Source of the DNA: CAWGJF01 sp963822905
GTDB taxonomy: Bacteria; Bacteroidota; Ignavibacteria; Ignavibacteriales; Ignavibacteriaceae
NCBI GenBank assembly: GCA_963822905.1
Contig: CAWGJF010000003.1
Location: 496,001-560,000 of the forward strand
Reading direction: 5' to 3'
Length of the DNA: 64,000 bases
The translations under genes and the position numbers were made by a program. Position 1 is the first letter of the stretch; the number at the start of each line of letters is the position of its first letter. The notes below the pieces were generated by a model. It worked only from the letters and a program-made list of their open reading frames with translations. It had not been told where the DNA came from and did no database searches. Of this stretch, positions 27,719 through 36,001 are shown piece by piece.

Positions 27719-28777
27719 CTAGTCAATAACTTCATTGTAAAAATTAAGGTACGAATCAACAGTATTATAAATTGAAAATATATTAATTGCTTCAAAACTC
27801 ATTTTGCTTTTCAAAGTATTTTGGATTGCTAATGATAATTGTTCCTCAGTCTCACCAATTTTCCATTTATCAGAACCGGAGGCAGCACCTACATTTTTTG
27901 AAACTATATACATCCCGTTTGAAAGTGCTTCCGCAAACACATATCCGAATCCTTCATATGAAGACGTGTGTAAAAGAATTTTTGCATTTTGCATTCTTCG
28001 CATTATTTCATTGTGAGGAAGTTCGCCGGTTAATTTAATGTTTTTTTCAAGATTTAATTTAGTAATTAATTCATCCAAATGTTCTCTTTCAATTCCATTA
28101 CCAATTATCTCTGTTTTTAATTCGGGGAAATATTTTACCAGCAGATTAATAATGGAAATAAATAAAGAATAATTCTTTAATGGAATTAGTGAACCCACAC
28201 CTAAAATATCAATATTCCTTTCTTTATTAAGTCCATAATTTTGTTCTGAAATTCCCCATGGAATCACTGAGTTGACTTTTCTTCCCGCAGTTTTCCAGAG
28301 AACCTCAGCCTGCAGTTCACAAAGAGCAACAAGTTTAAGATGATTAAAATCAATAAATGGCAGATAATTGTTATCAGGCAAAACATCCTGACCCATTAAC
28401 GTTGTAACACATGGAATTGATTTTTTTTTTGCAGCCCGGATTGCAACTAATGTTGCTTCCGCAATCCAGAGAGAATGAACCAGATCGATTTTATATTCCG
28501 AACTTATTTCGCACACTTTTTTTATTGCTTTTCGCCATAACATTAATTTACCAAAACCTTTTACGTTGCTTCCACTTAGTGGAATTACATTAATACCTTT
28601 CCACAAATAAGGATTTGTATGATATGGATAGTGAAGTGAAACAACAGTAAAAATAATCTCAGGGTGCAAATTCAGAAATCCTTTCAGAAATTCCTGAACC
28701 ATCGGCAGACACGTGGTGTCATTTTCATCAACAGGAAAACCTGGTGTAATAAACAGAATATGATTAGTGGATTTCAT
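27719..28777 (-). CDS. GT4-family glycosyltransferase
   Basis: A 352-residue GT-B glycosyltransferase. The C-terminal half has the GT4 nucleotide-sugar site: LGVGSLIPLKNYSL and the E-x7-E-like SSYEGFGYVFAEALSNG. The N-terminal domain has the acceptor-side fold with TLMGQDVLPD. The start chosen is the ATG at 28777 because GGAAAG lies five bases upstream; a start at 28798 would add seven residues without a better site. It overlaps the end of the upstream gene by 14 bases. It transfers a sugar from a nucleotide donor on the cytoplasmic side; acceptor unknown. Confidence 0.85.
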   Translation of the reverse strand: MKSTNHILFITPGFPVDENDTTCLPMVQEFLKGFLNLHPEIIFTVVSLHYPYHTNPYLWKGINVIPLSGSNVKGFGKLMLWRKAIKKVCEISSEYKIDLVHSLWIAEATLVAIRAAKKKSIPCVTTLMGQDVLPDNNYLPFIDFNHLKLVALCELQAEVLWKTAGRKVNSVIPWGISEQNYGLNKERNIDILGVGSLIPLKNYSLFISIINLLVKYFPELKTEIIGNGIEREHLDELITKLNLEKNIKLTGELPHNEIMRRMQNAKILLHTSSYEGFGYVFAEALSNGMYIVSKNVGAASGSDKWKIGETEEQLSLAIQNTLKSKMSFEAINIFSIYNTVDSYLNFYNEVID

Positions 28778-30191
28778 ATGCTTTCCAACCATCACCAAAG
28801 TCTTGAAGTTCAGTCAATGTAAAGTCAGATTTTAAATTTTCCCAGTTGAGCATTGGATTCATGTTTGCCCACTGAACTTTAAATTTTTCCTCATTAAAAA
28901 TTACAAGTGAATTTTGATCGAAATGATCAATCTTTTTCTTCCACATACTGATTATATGTTTATTAACATTATAACTCATAAAGGAAACGTCAATGTCAAA
29001 AGCATAAACATTTTTATGGATATCGTTATTTACGAAAACGGCGATTACTTTCTCTAAAATATTTCTATTATAAGCTGATTTAAAAAAATAAATGCAGAAA
29101 AATAATTGTGAAATTATCATCAAAACTATAAGGGAGTATTTTAAATATTTTCGATTATTTAAGTATAGTAATACTCGTTCAAAAGCAGGGAATAGTACAA
29201 CAACTACAAAAGGAGAAGATAGAAGAAAAAATCTTTGATTCTGATATGGAATCCCGGCAAGAAATAATGCATAGACTATAATCATACTAAATGAAATCAA
29301 CCAATTTCTGTTTTTAAAAAGTTTTTTTTGTACGAAGGGGAGTAATATAATACCGAACACTAAATATGTAGGGTAATAAATGTTTGAGAATGCATTTAGA
29401 ACATTCGGTAGTCTAAAATGCTGTGCTCCATCAGGAGTAAAAAAATCTCTTTTAAAATAATTTAGTACTGACCATCTCTGGAGCCAGGCATGACCAAGAA
29501 ACTCTGTTGAGTTTGTTTTCCTTATCAAAATGTGTGGTATAACTAAAAGTATTGCGATGGCAATGGCAACAAACAAGTGTGGGAATTTCTTCTTTTTAAT
29601 AATTTCAATTAGAATAATCAATGAAGGAACCAATACAACAACCGCGGCCGCATATCGGGTTAATACAGCTATGACAGAAAAGATTGAAAATAAAATGATT
29701 TGTCTTGATTCGTGGTTATCCAGGTAGTCAGTAAAAAAATAAAATGATATTGTTATGCAGAAAACTGTTAACATATCGGACATAACAACAATACTATTCC
29801 TAAAAACATACGGGGATAGAAAAAAAACAATTACCAGGTAAACAGTTAAATAGTTTTTCTCACTAAATGTTTTATCAAGAATTTTATAGAGGAAAAATAG
29901 ACTTCCCGATAATGAAAGAATAGATATTAATTGAAGTGAAAGTAGATTGTCAATTATAAGTCCCGGAATTGCTCCAAGTACCGGGTAATATAATGGCCAG
30001 AAATAATCTCCCGGAGAATCCCCGGTTTTGAAAAAATTAAGAATAGCTCTGCTGTAACGATAATATTCGTGGCTATCCTGTCCATAAAGCCCATTGAAAC
30101 CAGCAATCAGTCTGGCGATAAAAAATAAAATTAGAGGTAAAACAAACAGGACAGTTTTTTGATTAAAATATTTATTTTGGGGAAAACTCAT
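28764..30191 (-). CDS. PMT/ArnT-like GT-C membrane glycosyltransferase
   Basis: A 475-residue polytopic protein with about eleven membrane segments. The first extracytoplasmic loop carries GLYGQDSHEYYRYS, with an acidic residue placed as in GT39/ArnT-type enzymes, which use lipid-phosphate sugars. A short C-terminal soluble domain of about 100 residues follows. The ATG at 30191 is preferred because it falls after the stop of the preceding gene; a GTG at 30248 would add 19 residues inside that gene. It sits in the nine-gene unit between a B12-type radical SAM enzyme and a GT4. Confidence 0.75.
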   Translation of the reverse strand: MSFPQNKYFNQKTVLFVLPLILFFIARLIAGFNGLYGQDSHEYYRYSRAILNFFKTGDSPGDYFWPLYYPVLGAIPGLIIDNLLSLQLISILSLSGSLFFLYKILDKTFSEKNYLTVYLVIVFFLSPYVFRNSIVVMSDMLTVFCITISFYFFTDYLDNHESRQIILFSIFSVIAVLTRYAAAVVVLVPSLIILIEIIKKKKFPHLFVAIAIAILLVIPHILIRKTNSTEFLGHAWLQRWSVLNYFKRDFFTPDGAQHFRLPNVLNAFSNIYYPTYLVFGIILLPFVQKKLFKNRNWLISFSMIIVYALFLAGIPYQNQRFFLLSSPFVVVVLFPAFERVLLYLNNRKYLKYSLIVLMIISQLFFCIYFFKSAYNRNILEKVIAVFVNNDIHKNVYAFDIDVSFMSYNVNKHIISMWKKKIDHFDQNSLVIFNEEKFKVQWANMNPMLNWENLKSDFTLTELQDFGDGWKAYEIH

Positions 30192-30214
30192 AAAAAATAA
30201 AAAGGATGTAAATT

Positions 30215-31618
30215 TCAGGAATTCTGCATTGCATTTCTTATATACCACATACTGACTTTAGCTGCAATTGATTTTGATTTTAGTATCAATGAACCAAACT
30301 TGTTTTTGTTTACTAAATTTGTTTGGAAAAATCTGACTTCATTAACAACTCTTCTGACAGCGAAACTATAATATTTGGTAGGATAAGTTCTAATAAATTC
30401 TCTGTCCCGATCAGTTTGTTCCTCCCAGTTAAAGCTGCCAACCTGGGTTGCTTCAATTTCCTGGAAAAATTCTGTTCCGTTAATTGGATAAGCCACAGTT
30501 ATAGTAAACTGATCAGGGTTTGAGAGCTTTAAATGTTTTATTGTTTCTTCAATATCTTCCTCTGTTTCACCGGGATAACCGAGCATTATAAATGTACCAG
30601 TTTCTATTCCATATTTTTTGCTTAACTGAATCATTTCTCTAACCTGACCGACTTTTACTCTCCTGTCCATTGCATCAATAATTCTTTGTGAGCCGCTTTC
30701 TGCACCAATCCAGACTCTGAAACATCCCGACTCTTTCATCATCTTTATTACATCTTCATTCATCCGGTCAGCCCGTGTAATGCATTCATAATTAATTTTT
30801 ATGTTTTGCTTTTTTAGTTCTTCATTGAATGATGCTAACCATTTATGACTGATTGTAAAAACGTCATCGACAAACCAGATTGAATCTGGATTATATTTCT
30901 TCTGAATTAGTTTTAATTCTTCAACAACCTTCTCTGGTGATCTTCTTCTGTATGATAATCCGTAAACAGCACGACTGCACCACTTGCAGGTGTATGGACA
31001 GCCACGCATAGTACTTACAGAAATAGCATCTTGTTTATGTCTTTGTTTCCAGGCTTGCTGATATGCTTTAATATCTATACCTGCGCGGTTTGGCATTGGT
31101 AATTTATCAAGCTTATCAATTAAAATTCTTTCAGGTGTGGAGACAGTTTCATTATTAAGTAAGTACGCTATGCCATTTATCTTTGATAAGTCCGGATTAT
31201 CTTCTGTTTCAAAACTTTGAATTAATTCAAGTGTGGTTTCTTCGCCTTCACCAATTACAGCTACATCAGCTCCATATTTTAAAATATTTTCAGCATTGTA
31301 TCGTACTTCCGGTCCACCAACAATGATTTTTGTTTTTCTCAATTCATCACTTGATCTAATAAATCTAATAATCTCTAAAACATTAATCCTCGTCATAAGA
31401 TTTACATAAATTGCAATGTATGCTGGTTTTTCTTTTAGTAAAAAAGTTTTAAGATTTTCCTTTGATGAAAATGTCGTATCAAATATTTTATTCTCTAATC
31501 CGTTTTCATTCAGGTAAGCAGATATGTATAGAATTCCTAGAGGCGGATAAGGTTTCATTATCCTTTGTTCTGCAGCATCTTCATTTATAAAATATGCATG
31601 AGTTAAGAGTACTTTCAT
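30215..31618 (-). CDS. B12-binding radical SAM enzyme (BchE-like class)
   Basis: The 467-residue enzyme has the same architecture as the protein encoded at 33453-34907: the N-terminus MKVLLTHAYF, PYPPLGILYISAYL, GEGEETTLELI of the cobalamin domain, then the cluster motif Cys207, Cys211 and Cys214 in RGCPYTCKWC, followed by VWIGAESGSQRI. About 100 extra residues follow the radical SAM barrel. The two look like tandem paralogues separated by a methyltransferase and a membrane protein. Its ATG overlaps the upstream gene stop by four bases (ATGA). The substrate is unknown. Confidence 0.87.
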   Translation of the reverse strand: MKVLLTHAYFINEDAAEQRIMKPYPPLGILYISAYLNENGLENKIFDTTFSSKENLKTFLLKEKPAYIAIYVNLMTRINVLEIIRFIRSSDELRKTKIIVGGPEVRYNAENILKYGADVAVIGEGEETTLELIQSFETEDNPDLSKINGIAYLLNNETVSTPERILIDKLDKLPMPNRAGIDIKAYQQAWKQRHKQDAISVSTMRGCPYTCKWCSRAVYGLSYRRRSPEKVVEELKLIQKKYNPDSIWFVDDVFTISHKWLASFNEELKKQNIKINYECITRADRMNEDVIKMMKESGCFRVWIGAESGSQRIIDAMDRRVKVGQVREMIQLSKKYGIETGTFIMLGYPGETEEDIEETIKHLKLSNPDQFTITVAYPINGTEFFQEIEATQVGSFNWEEQTDRDREFIRTYPTKYYSFAVRRVVNEVRFFQTNLVNKNKFGSLILKSKSIAAKVSMWYIRNAMQNS

Positions 31619-32631
31619 CTCATTGCCTGAAAATTATTCGTATCAAGTATCAAATCATTATTAAAAATTAGCATAATTGAATTCAGAGTTAATGGAATCA
31701 AAACTATAAAAAGAGGTAACCATAAACGCGTCTCAATAATGTTTCCCAGGAGATAATGAACGACAATGAATAATGGTGTAATATACGAAACAAGCTTAAG
31801 GAATTGATGATGTTTTTTAAAATTAAGAAAACTAAGAATTATTAATGGTCCTAAAAGAAAAAATACATGAATATTTGCAATCAAAGCAGCGTTTGTAGTT
31901 TTACCCGATAGAAAAGGAATATTACGCGTGATTTCATCAAAATTGAACCAAACAGGAACCGATGAGTGGATTAATAATCTTAACCCAAAATATGGAATTG
32001 CAATTGCGATAAAGGCAATGATTGTTCGAAACACTTTCTTACCAGAAGAATAATCAAATAAGAATAAAATTGGAATAAGCATCCAGGTAGTTTCTCTATT
32101 AAATGTTCCAATAAATAAATATGCTAAGAAAAAACCGAATGAATTTTTGTAAAGTGCATTCAAAGATAAAGAGAATATTGCCATGTTTACCAGATCAGCA
32201 TTTTCACCAATTGCAGGACCAATAATTGATGAGAAAGTGAAACTTAGAAGAATATCAAGGATAAATATACCAGTAAGTGCAATGATTGGAGAATAGAAAT
32301 TTCGCAAGTAAAAATAAAACGAAAGCTGGCATAAGATCAAAAATAAAATTTTCAACAAGAGATCTACATCAAGAATTGAAAAAGAAGGGACAATAGCTTG
32401 TATCGCTTTAACGAGGTATGGGATAAAAATTCTGTAAACATATGGACCTGACGATGATGATTGTACGATCCCGTCTATATATTGAATATTATAGTTACTT
32501 AACTGTACACCTGGAAATCTTTTTTCCAGGTGGATAGGAGCTCTATCTGCCAGTGCTAGCAGAATTGCAAATGAGCAAAAGACTAAAAGTATTATAAGCA
32601 GACGTTGTTTTTCGGTTTTGTTTATTTCCAT
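31615..32631 (-). CDS. polytopic membrane protein of unknown function
   Basis: A 338-residue protein with about nine hydrophobic segments. After the first helix it has an extracytoplasmic loop with a run of polar residues (DGIVQSSSSGPYVYRI) and later ENADLVNM and FNRETTW; no DxD or other known motif is convincing. It could be a GT-C-like transferase or a flippase component. The ATG at 32631 is chosen over a TTG at 32652 that directly abuts the preceding stop. It overlaps the next gene by four bases, so it belongs to the nine-gene unit. Confidence 0.62.
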   Translation of the reverse strand: MEINKTEKQRLLIILLVFCSFAILLALADRAPIHLEKRFPGVQLSNYNIQYIDGIVQSSSSGPYVYRIFIPYLVKAIQAIVPSFSILDVDLLLKILFLILCQLSFYFYLRNFYSPIIALTGIFILDILLSFTFSSIIGPAIGENADLVNMAIFSLSLNALYKNSFGFFLAYLFIGTFNRETTWMLIPILFLFDYSSGKKVFRTIIAFIAIAIPYFGLRLLIHSSVPVWFNFDEITRNIPFLSGKTTNAALIANIHVFFLLGPLIILSFLNFKKHHQFLKLVSYITPLFIVVHYLLGNIIETRLWLPLFIVLIPLTLNSIMLIFNNDLILDTNNFQAMR

Positions 32632-32652
32632 TCTTAAACTCTTTGAAACCAA

Positions 32653-33453
32653 TCACTGCTTTAAACAAAAATCAATTATAAAATGATCCGAAAAAGAGGA
32701 GAGAAATGAATATTTATAAAATGCCATCTCAAGCTTTTTTAAAAGGTTTAACGATTTTATTTTTCTTTTAAAAAATTTTTCGAGATAAGATGGCGGAATA
32801 AAGAGTCCTACCGGTTTTTGGGAAATTAGACTGAAATCTTTATTAAAATTTTTTTTTATCTCTTTTGGAGAATAATAAAAAGTTTGAACAATCCCTCCAT
32901 TTAAATTAGCACTCACACCTGAGTTACTTCTTCTTCTCGTTGATTCCTCAAACTTTAACTTCAACAAAAAATATAATTTTTCCCAAATACAGAAATTTGT
33001 CATTATCACAAAAATTAATCTGCCAGAATCATTTAAGTGTTTTTTTACTGACCTGGAAAAGTTTATTAGATCTGCCTCATTAATACAATTCAATCCACCA
33101 AAATCAGAAAAAATCAAATCAAATTTTTGTCCAAATTGTTCTTCTCCTATCTTCAGAATATCAAGTTGCCGGACTTTTATTTTATCTTCCAGATTTTTTT
33201 CTTTGATCTTTCTTTTAGCCTGGATTATCATATTTTCTGATAGATCCGTTGCAAGAACAGAATAACCTTTTTTAGCAAGATAAATTGCATCTTCGCCTGT
33301 TCCGCAATTTAGTTCGAGAACGTTTAAAGATTTATTCCAGGGTAGATTTTCATCTAAATATTTGTGAACAACTTCTCTTTGTGCTTTCCCGATTTTGCTT
33401 AGAGTGAAAGTTTCATCATAATTATTTGCAATCTGATCAAAGGCTGAAATCAT
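32653..33453 (-). CDS. class I SAM methyltransferase
   Basis: A 266-residue protein of the UbiE/Methyltransf_25 type: motif I LELNCGTGEDAIYLA, the acidic turn ATDLS, and IFSDFGGLNCI as motif II region. The C-terminal half contains positively charged patches (RRRSNSG, FKRKIKSLN) that could contact a membrane or lipid. Its ATG shares one base with the stop of the upstream radical SAM gene (TGATG). It is thus coupled to that enzyme; a methyl-transfer step in the same pathway is likely, though the substrate is unknown. Confidence 0.83.
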   Translation of the reverse strand: MISAFDQIANNYDETFTLSKIGKAQREVVHKYLDENLPWNKSLNVLELNCGTGEDAIYLAKKGYSVLATDLSENMIIQAKRKIKEKNLEDKIKVRQLDILKIGEEQFGQKFDLIFSDFGGLNCINEADLINFSRSVKKHLNDSGRLIFVIMTNFCIWEKLYFLLKLKFEESTRRRSNSGVSANLNGGIVQTFYYSPKEIKKNFNKDFSLISQKPVGLFIPPSYLEKFFKRKIKSLNLLKKLEMAFYKYSFLSSFSDHFIIDFCLKQ

Positions 33454-34907
33454 CAGACAGTTTTTTCTAATCTTTTAAGCTGCAGGGAGTCAATCAACGA
33501 GGTTGGTGAATAATAAAGAAGAGCAAGTGCGGACCTTAATTTTCTTTTGTTTGTTCTGAAGGGATTCATGATAATCTTTTTTAAATTTAATAGTCCCTGT
33601 TTTCGCCTGTAAACTTTATGAACATATCTATGTAGCTTTTTATAGTACCGGGAATTAAATGTACTCCTGTACATCATAGCAAGTTCATCCGAATCTGTCC
33701 AGTTGGTTTTTCCAATCAACTGTTTTTTTACTTTCTCATAAAATTTTGTCCCGGGTAAAGGATATGAAACCGAAATGCCAATATCTTCAGGCATTAGATC
33801 AAGCACCATTTTAATCGTTTTTTCGATATCCTCTTTTTCTTCACCGAGATAACCAAACTGAAGAAAAAATGCAGGACGAATTTTATTCTTCTTTAAAAGA
33901 TTTGATGCTTTGTAAATCTGTTCAACTGTTGTTCCTTTGTCCATGGCATCCAAAATTTTCTGAGAACCGGATTCTGCGCCAACCCAGACTGTTTCTGCGC
34001 CTGATTCTGCCAGTGCGGAAATCGTATCTTCCTGTAAAAGTAAATCAACACGCGACTGAATTTTATATTTGAATTTTAATTTTTTTTGATTGACTACATT
34101 TTTGAATTCCTGAACCCAGCCGGGTTTGAGTCCGAATATATCATCACACATCCAGAAATGGTCTGGTTGAAAATTTTTAAGCAGGTAATTGATTTCTTCA
34201 CTCACTTTTTCGGGAGAACGGGAATTATAACGGTTACCATAAATAGGTTTTGCGCACCAGTTACATTTGAAGGGACATCCACGCGTTGTTGCAATATTTA
34301 ATGAAAAAAAACCGTGATTTTCCATCCAGATTTTTTTATAAGATTCAATATTTACAAGATCCCAGGCAGGCATAGGGAGTGAATCTAGATCCGTTAAAAT
34401 ATTTCTTTTATTAGTAAAAGTTGTTTCTCCATTTATTCTGAAAACCAAGCCTGCGATATTTTCCGGATTGGCAGCATCAGTATCTATTAGTTCCTTTAAA
34501 GTTATTTCTCCTTCCCCAATGATTACAAAGTCAGCTTTGTGGTCGAGATATTTTTCATACTGATCTGTTGAATCTGAACTATTTACGATAACTTTGCATC
34601 CTTTTTCATTGGCAATTTCTGAAATCCTGAATGCTGCTTCGCGCATATTAGTGAGGCACATTTTTGTCAAATAGTTGAACCCGTCGTCATAGATAACAAC
34701 ATAATCTGGTTTTTCTTTTTCAATCACAGGAATTATTTCTTCGGGAGATTCAATTAGTGCGGTATCGAATAATGAAATTTCGTATCCTGCCTCACGTAAA
34801 ACTGAAGCCGCAAAAATGGTTCCCAATGGAGGATATGGTTGTTTTGCTTTCCATTGTTTCTGGTCAAACCTGTAAAAATACGAGTGAGTAAATAAGATTT
34901 TTTTCAT
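33453..34907 (-). CDS. B12-binding radical SAM enzyme (BchE-like class)
   Basis: The 484-residue enzyme has a cobalamin domain (PYPPLGTIFAASVLREAG, VIIGEGEITLKEL) and a radical SAM domain with Cys211, Cys215 and Cys218 in RGCPFKCNWC, then VWVGAESGSQKILDAM. The start at the ATG 34907 is supported by alignment with its paralogue at 31618, which also begins at MK..L.TH.YF, and by its one-base spacing from the upstream stop. An extra upstream ATG at 34934 would lie inside the previous gene. Substrate unknown. Confidence 0.87.
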   Translation of the reverse strand: MKKILFTHSYFYRFDQKQWKAKQPYPPLGTIFAASVLREAGYEISLFDTALIESPEEIIPVIEKEKPDYVVIYDDGFNYLTKMCLTNMREAAFRISEIANEKGCKVIVNSSDSTDQYEKYLDHKADFVIIGEGEITLKELIDTDAANPENIAGLVFRINGETTFTNKRNILTDLDSLPMPAWDLVNIESYKKIWMENHGFFSLNIATTRGCPFKCNWCAKPIYGNRYNSRSPEKVSEEINYLLKNFQPDHFWMCDDIFGLKPGWVQEFKNVVNQKKLKFKYKIQSRVDLLLQEDTISALAESGAETVWVGAESGSQKILDAMDKGTTVEQIYKASNLLKKNKIRPAFFLQFGYLGEEKEDIEKTIKMVLDLMPEDIGISVSYPLPGTKFYEKVKKQLIGKTNWTDSDELAMMYRSTFNSRYYKKLHRYVHKVYRRKQGLLNLKKIIMNPFRTNKRKLRSALALLYYSPTSLIDSLQLKRLEKTV

Positions 34908-34908
34908 T

Positions 34909-35919
34909 TCAATCTGTTGATACCCAGGAACCATCTTCCAAAGTTTTTAATTTTTCATCAAATGATTGAAGCACTTTTTTTTGGAAAAATTTAGGATGGT
35001 GTTTTGATTCTTTCTTGCTTGATTTAAATGCAAGCTTGAAATCTTCTGCATCAAAATTCTTGTATTTGGTTCTGTTGAACTTATCAAATAAATTCATAGC
35101 AAAATCATCGATTTTATCTCCAAGCCTTTTCTTCATTATCTTTTCGAACATGGACTTAAAAATGCCGTTTTTCCGGTTCAACACATCATTGGTTTTACGT
35201 TTAGGAAAATTGGGAAAGAATTCTTTTATCCAGATGTTTTGTTCATAAAGTTCATCGTAAAGTTTCGGACCAAATGTCGGGATCAAAGTAGCCAATTCTA
35301 TAGCTGTGAATGGATTTTTTTCTTTTATTTCAAGATTTTCAGAATCAACAAAGTAGTTGAGACAAAAATTCTTCCTGGAATTTAGTAGAAATATTTTTTT
35401 AAATAACATCAAAGTAAGTCTTGTAAACCAGACTCTGTTTGGATGAGTAATAATGAAGTAATCAATATCAGAATCTTCTTCCATAAATCCTTTTGATAAG
35501 GAACCTGAAAGCAAAATTCCGCGTGTAAATGGAAACCTGGCAATAAAACTGGAAATGCGCTTTGCAGTTACTAATCTTTTATTGGCAAGTTCGTTGCCTT
35601 CTTGCCGGCGTATTATATAGGCATCATTATCTTTTAAAAGGAAATAATTTCCTTTCTTATAAACTATTTGTAATTCTGAAAGTTGAATCAATTCTTTGCT
35701 AACTTCTGCGAGGTTCGTGTGATTTGTATTTAGGTTATAGAAAACTTCTTCAGCAGTTAGCGGATATGAAAAAATATCATAGTAAGCTATTGTTCTGACA
35801 ATACTTCTGCCTAAAGGAGTAATATTTATTTCCTTATTCAAATTGTTTATTTTAATTGTGATTTTACTTAGAGTCTGAGAGTCTAAATGTGAAGTTAAGA
35901 AATTTATATAAATATTCAC
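34909..35919 (-). CDS. winged-helix plus nucleotidyltransferase domain protein
   Basis: A 336-residue protein. Residues about 35-100 look like a winged helix (GRSIVRTIAYYDIFSYPLTAEEV), followed by a minimal nucleotidyltransferase core with GSLSKGFMEEDSDIDYFII, that is the GS motif and the DxD metal ligands. The C-terminus is helical and highly basic. Such proteins may adenylylate a macromolecule or small molecule; the exact reaction is not known. A GTG start at 35919 is used because no ATG precedes the conserved part; the start is uncertain. It is the first gene of the nine-gene unit. Confidence 0.7.
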   Translation of the reverse strand: MNIYINFLTSHLDSQTLSKITIKINNLNKEINITPLGRSIVRTIAYYDIFSYPLTAEEVFYNLNTNHTNLAEVSKELIQLSELQIVYKKGNYFLLKDNDAYIIRRQEGNELANKRLVTAKRISSFIARFPFTRGILLSGSLSKGFMEEDSDIDYFIITHPNRVWFTRLTLMLFKKIFLLNSRKNFCLNYFVDSENLEIKEKNPFTAIELATLIPTFGPKLYDELYEQNIWIKEFFPNFPKRKTNDVLNRKNGIFKSMFEKIMKKRLGDKIDDFAMNLFDKFNRTKYKNFDAEDFKLAFKSSKKESKHHPKFFQKKVLQSFDEKLKTLEDGSWVSTD

Positions 35920-35943
35920 AAGCTGATTTACAACTCTTATCAG

Positions 35944-35956
35944 TTAACAGTGTTAA
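35944..35956. promoter_or_regulatory. palindrome in divergent promoter region
   Basis: TTAACA-G-TGTTAA is a perfect 6-bp palindrome with a one-base centre in the 82-base space between the divergent nine-gene unit (start 35919) and the O-antigen-ligase-like gene (start 36002). It may be an operator shared by both directions; no factor can be named. Confidence 0.3.
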
Positions 35957-36001
35957 TTTTAGCATATTCTAAATATTCCTATTTTTATTGTCAATTCGTA
36001 A

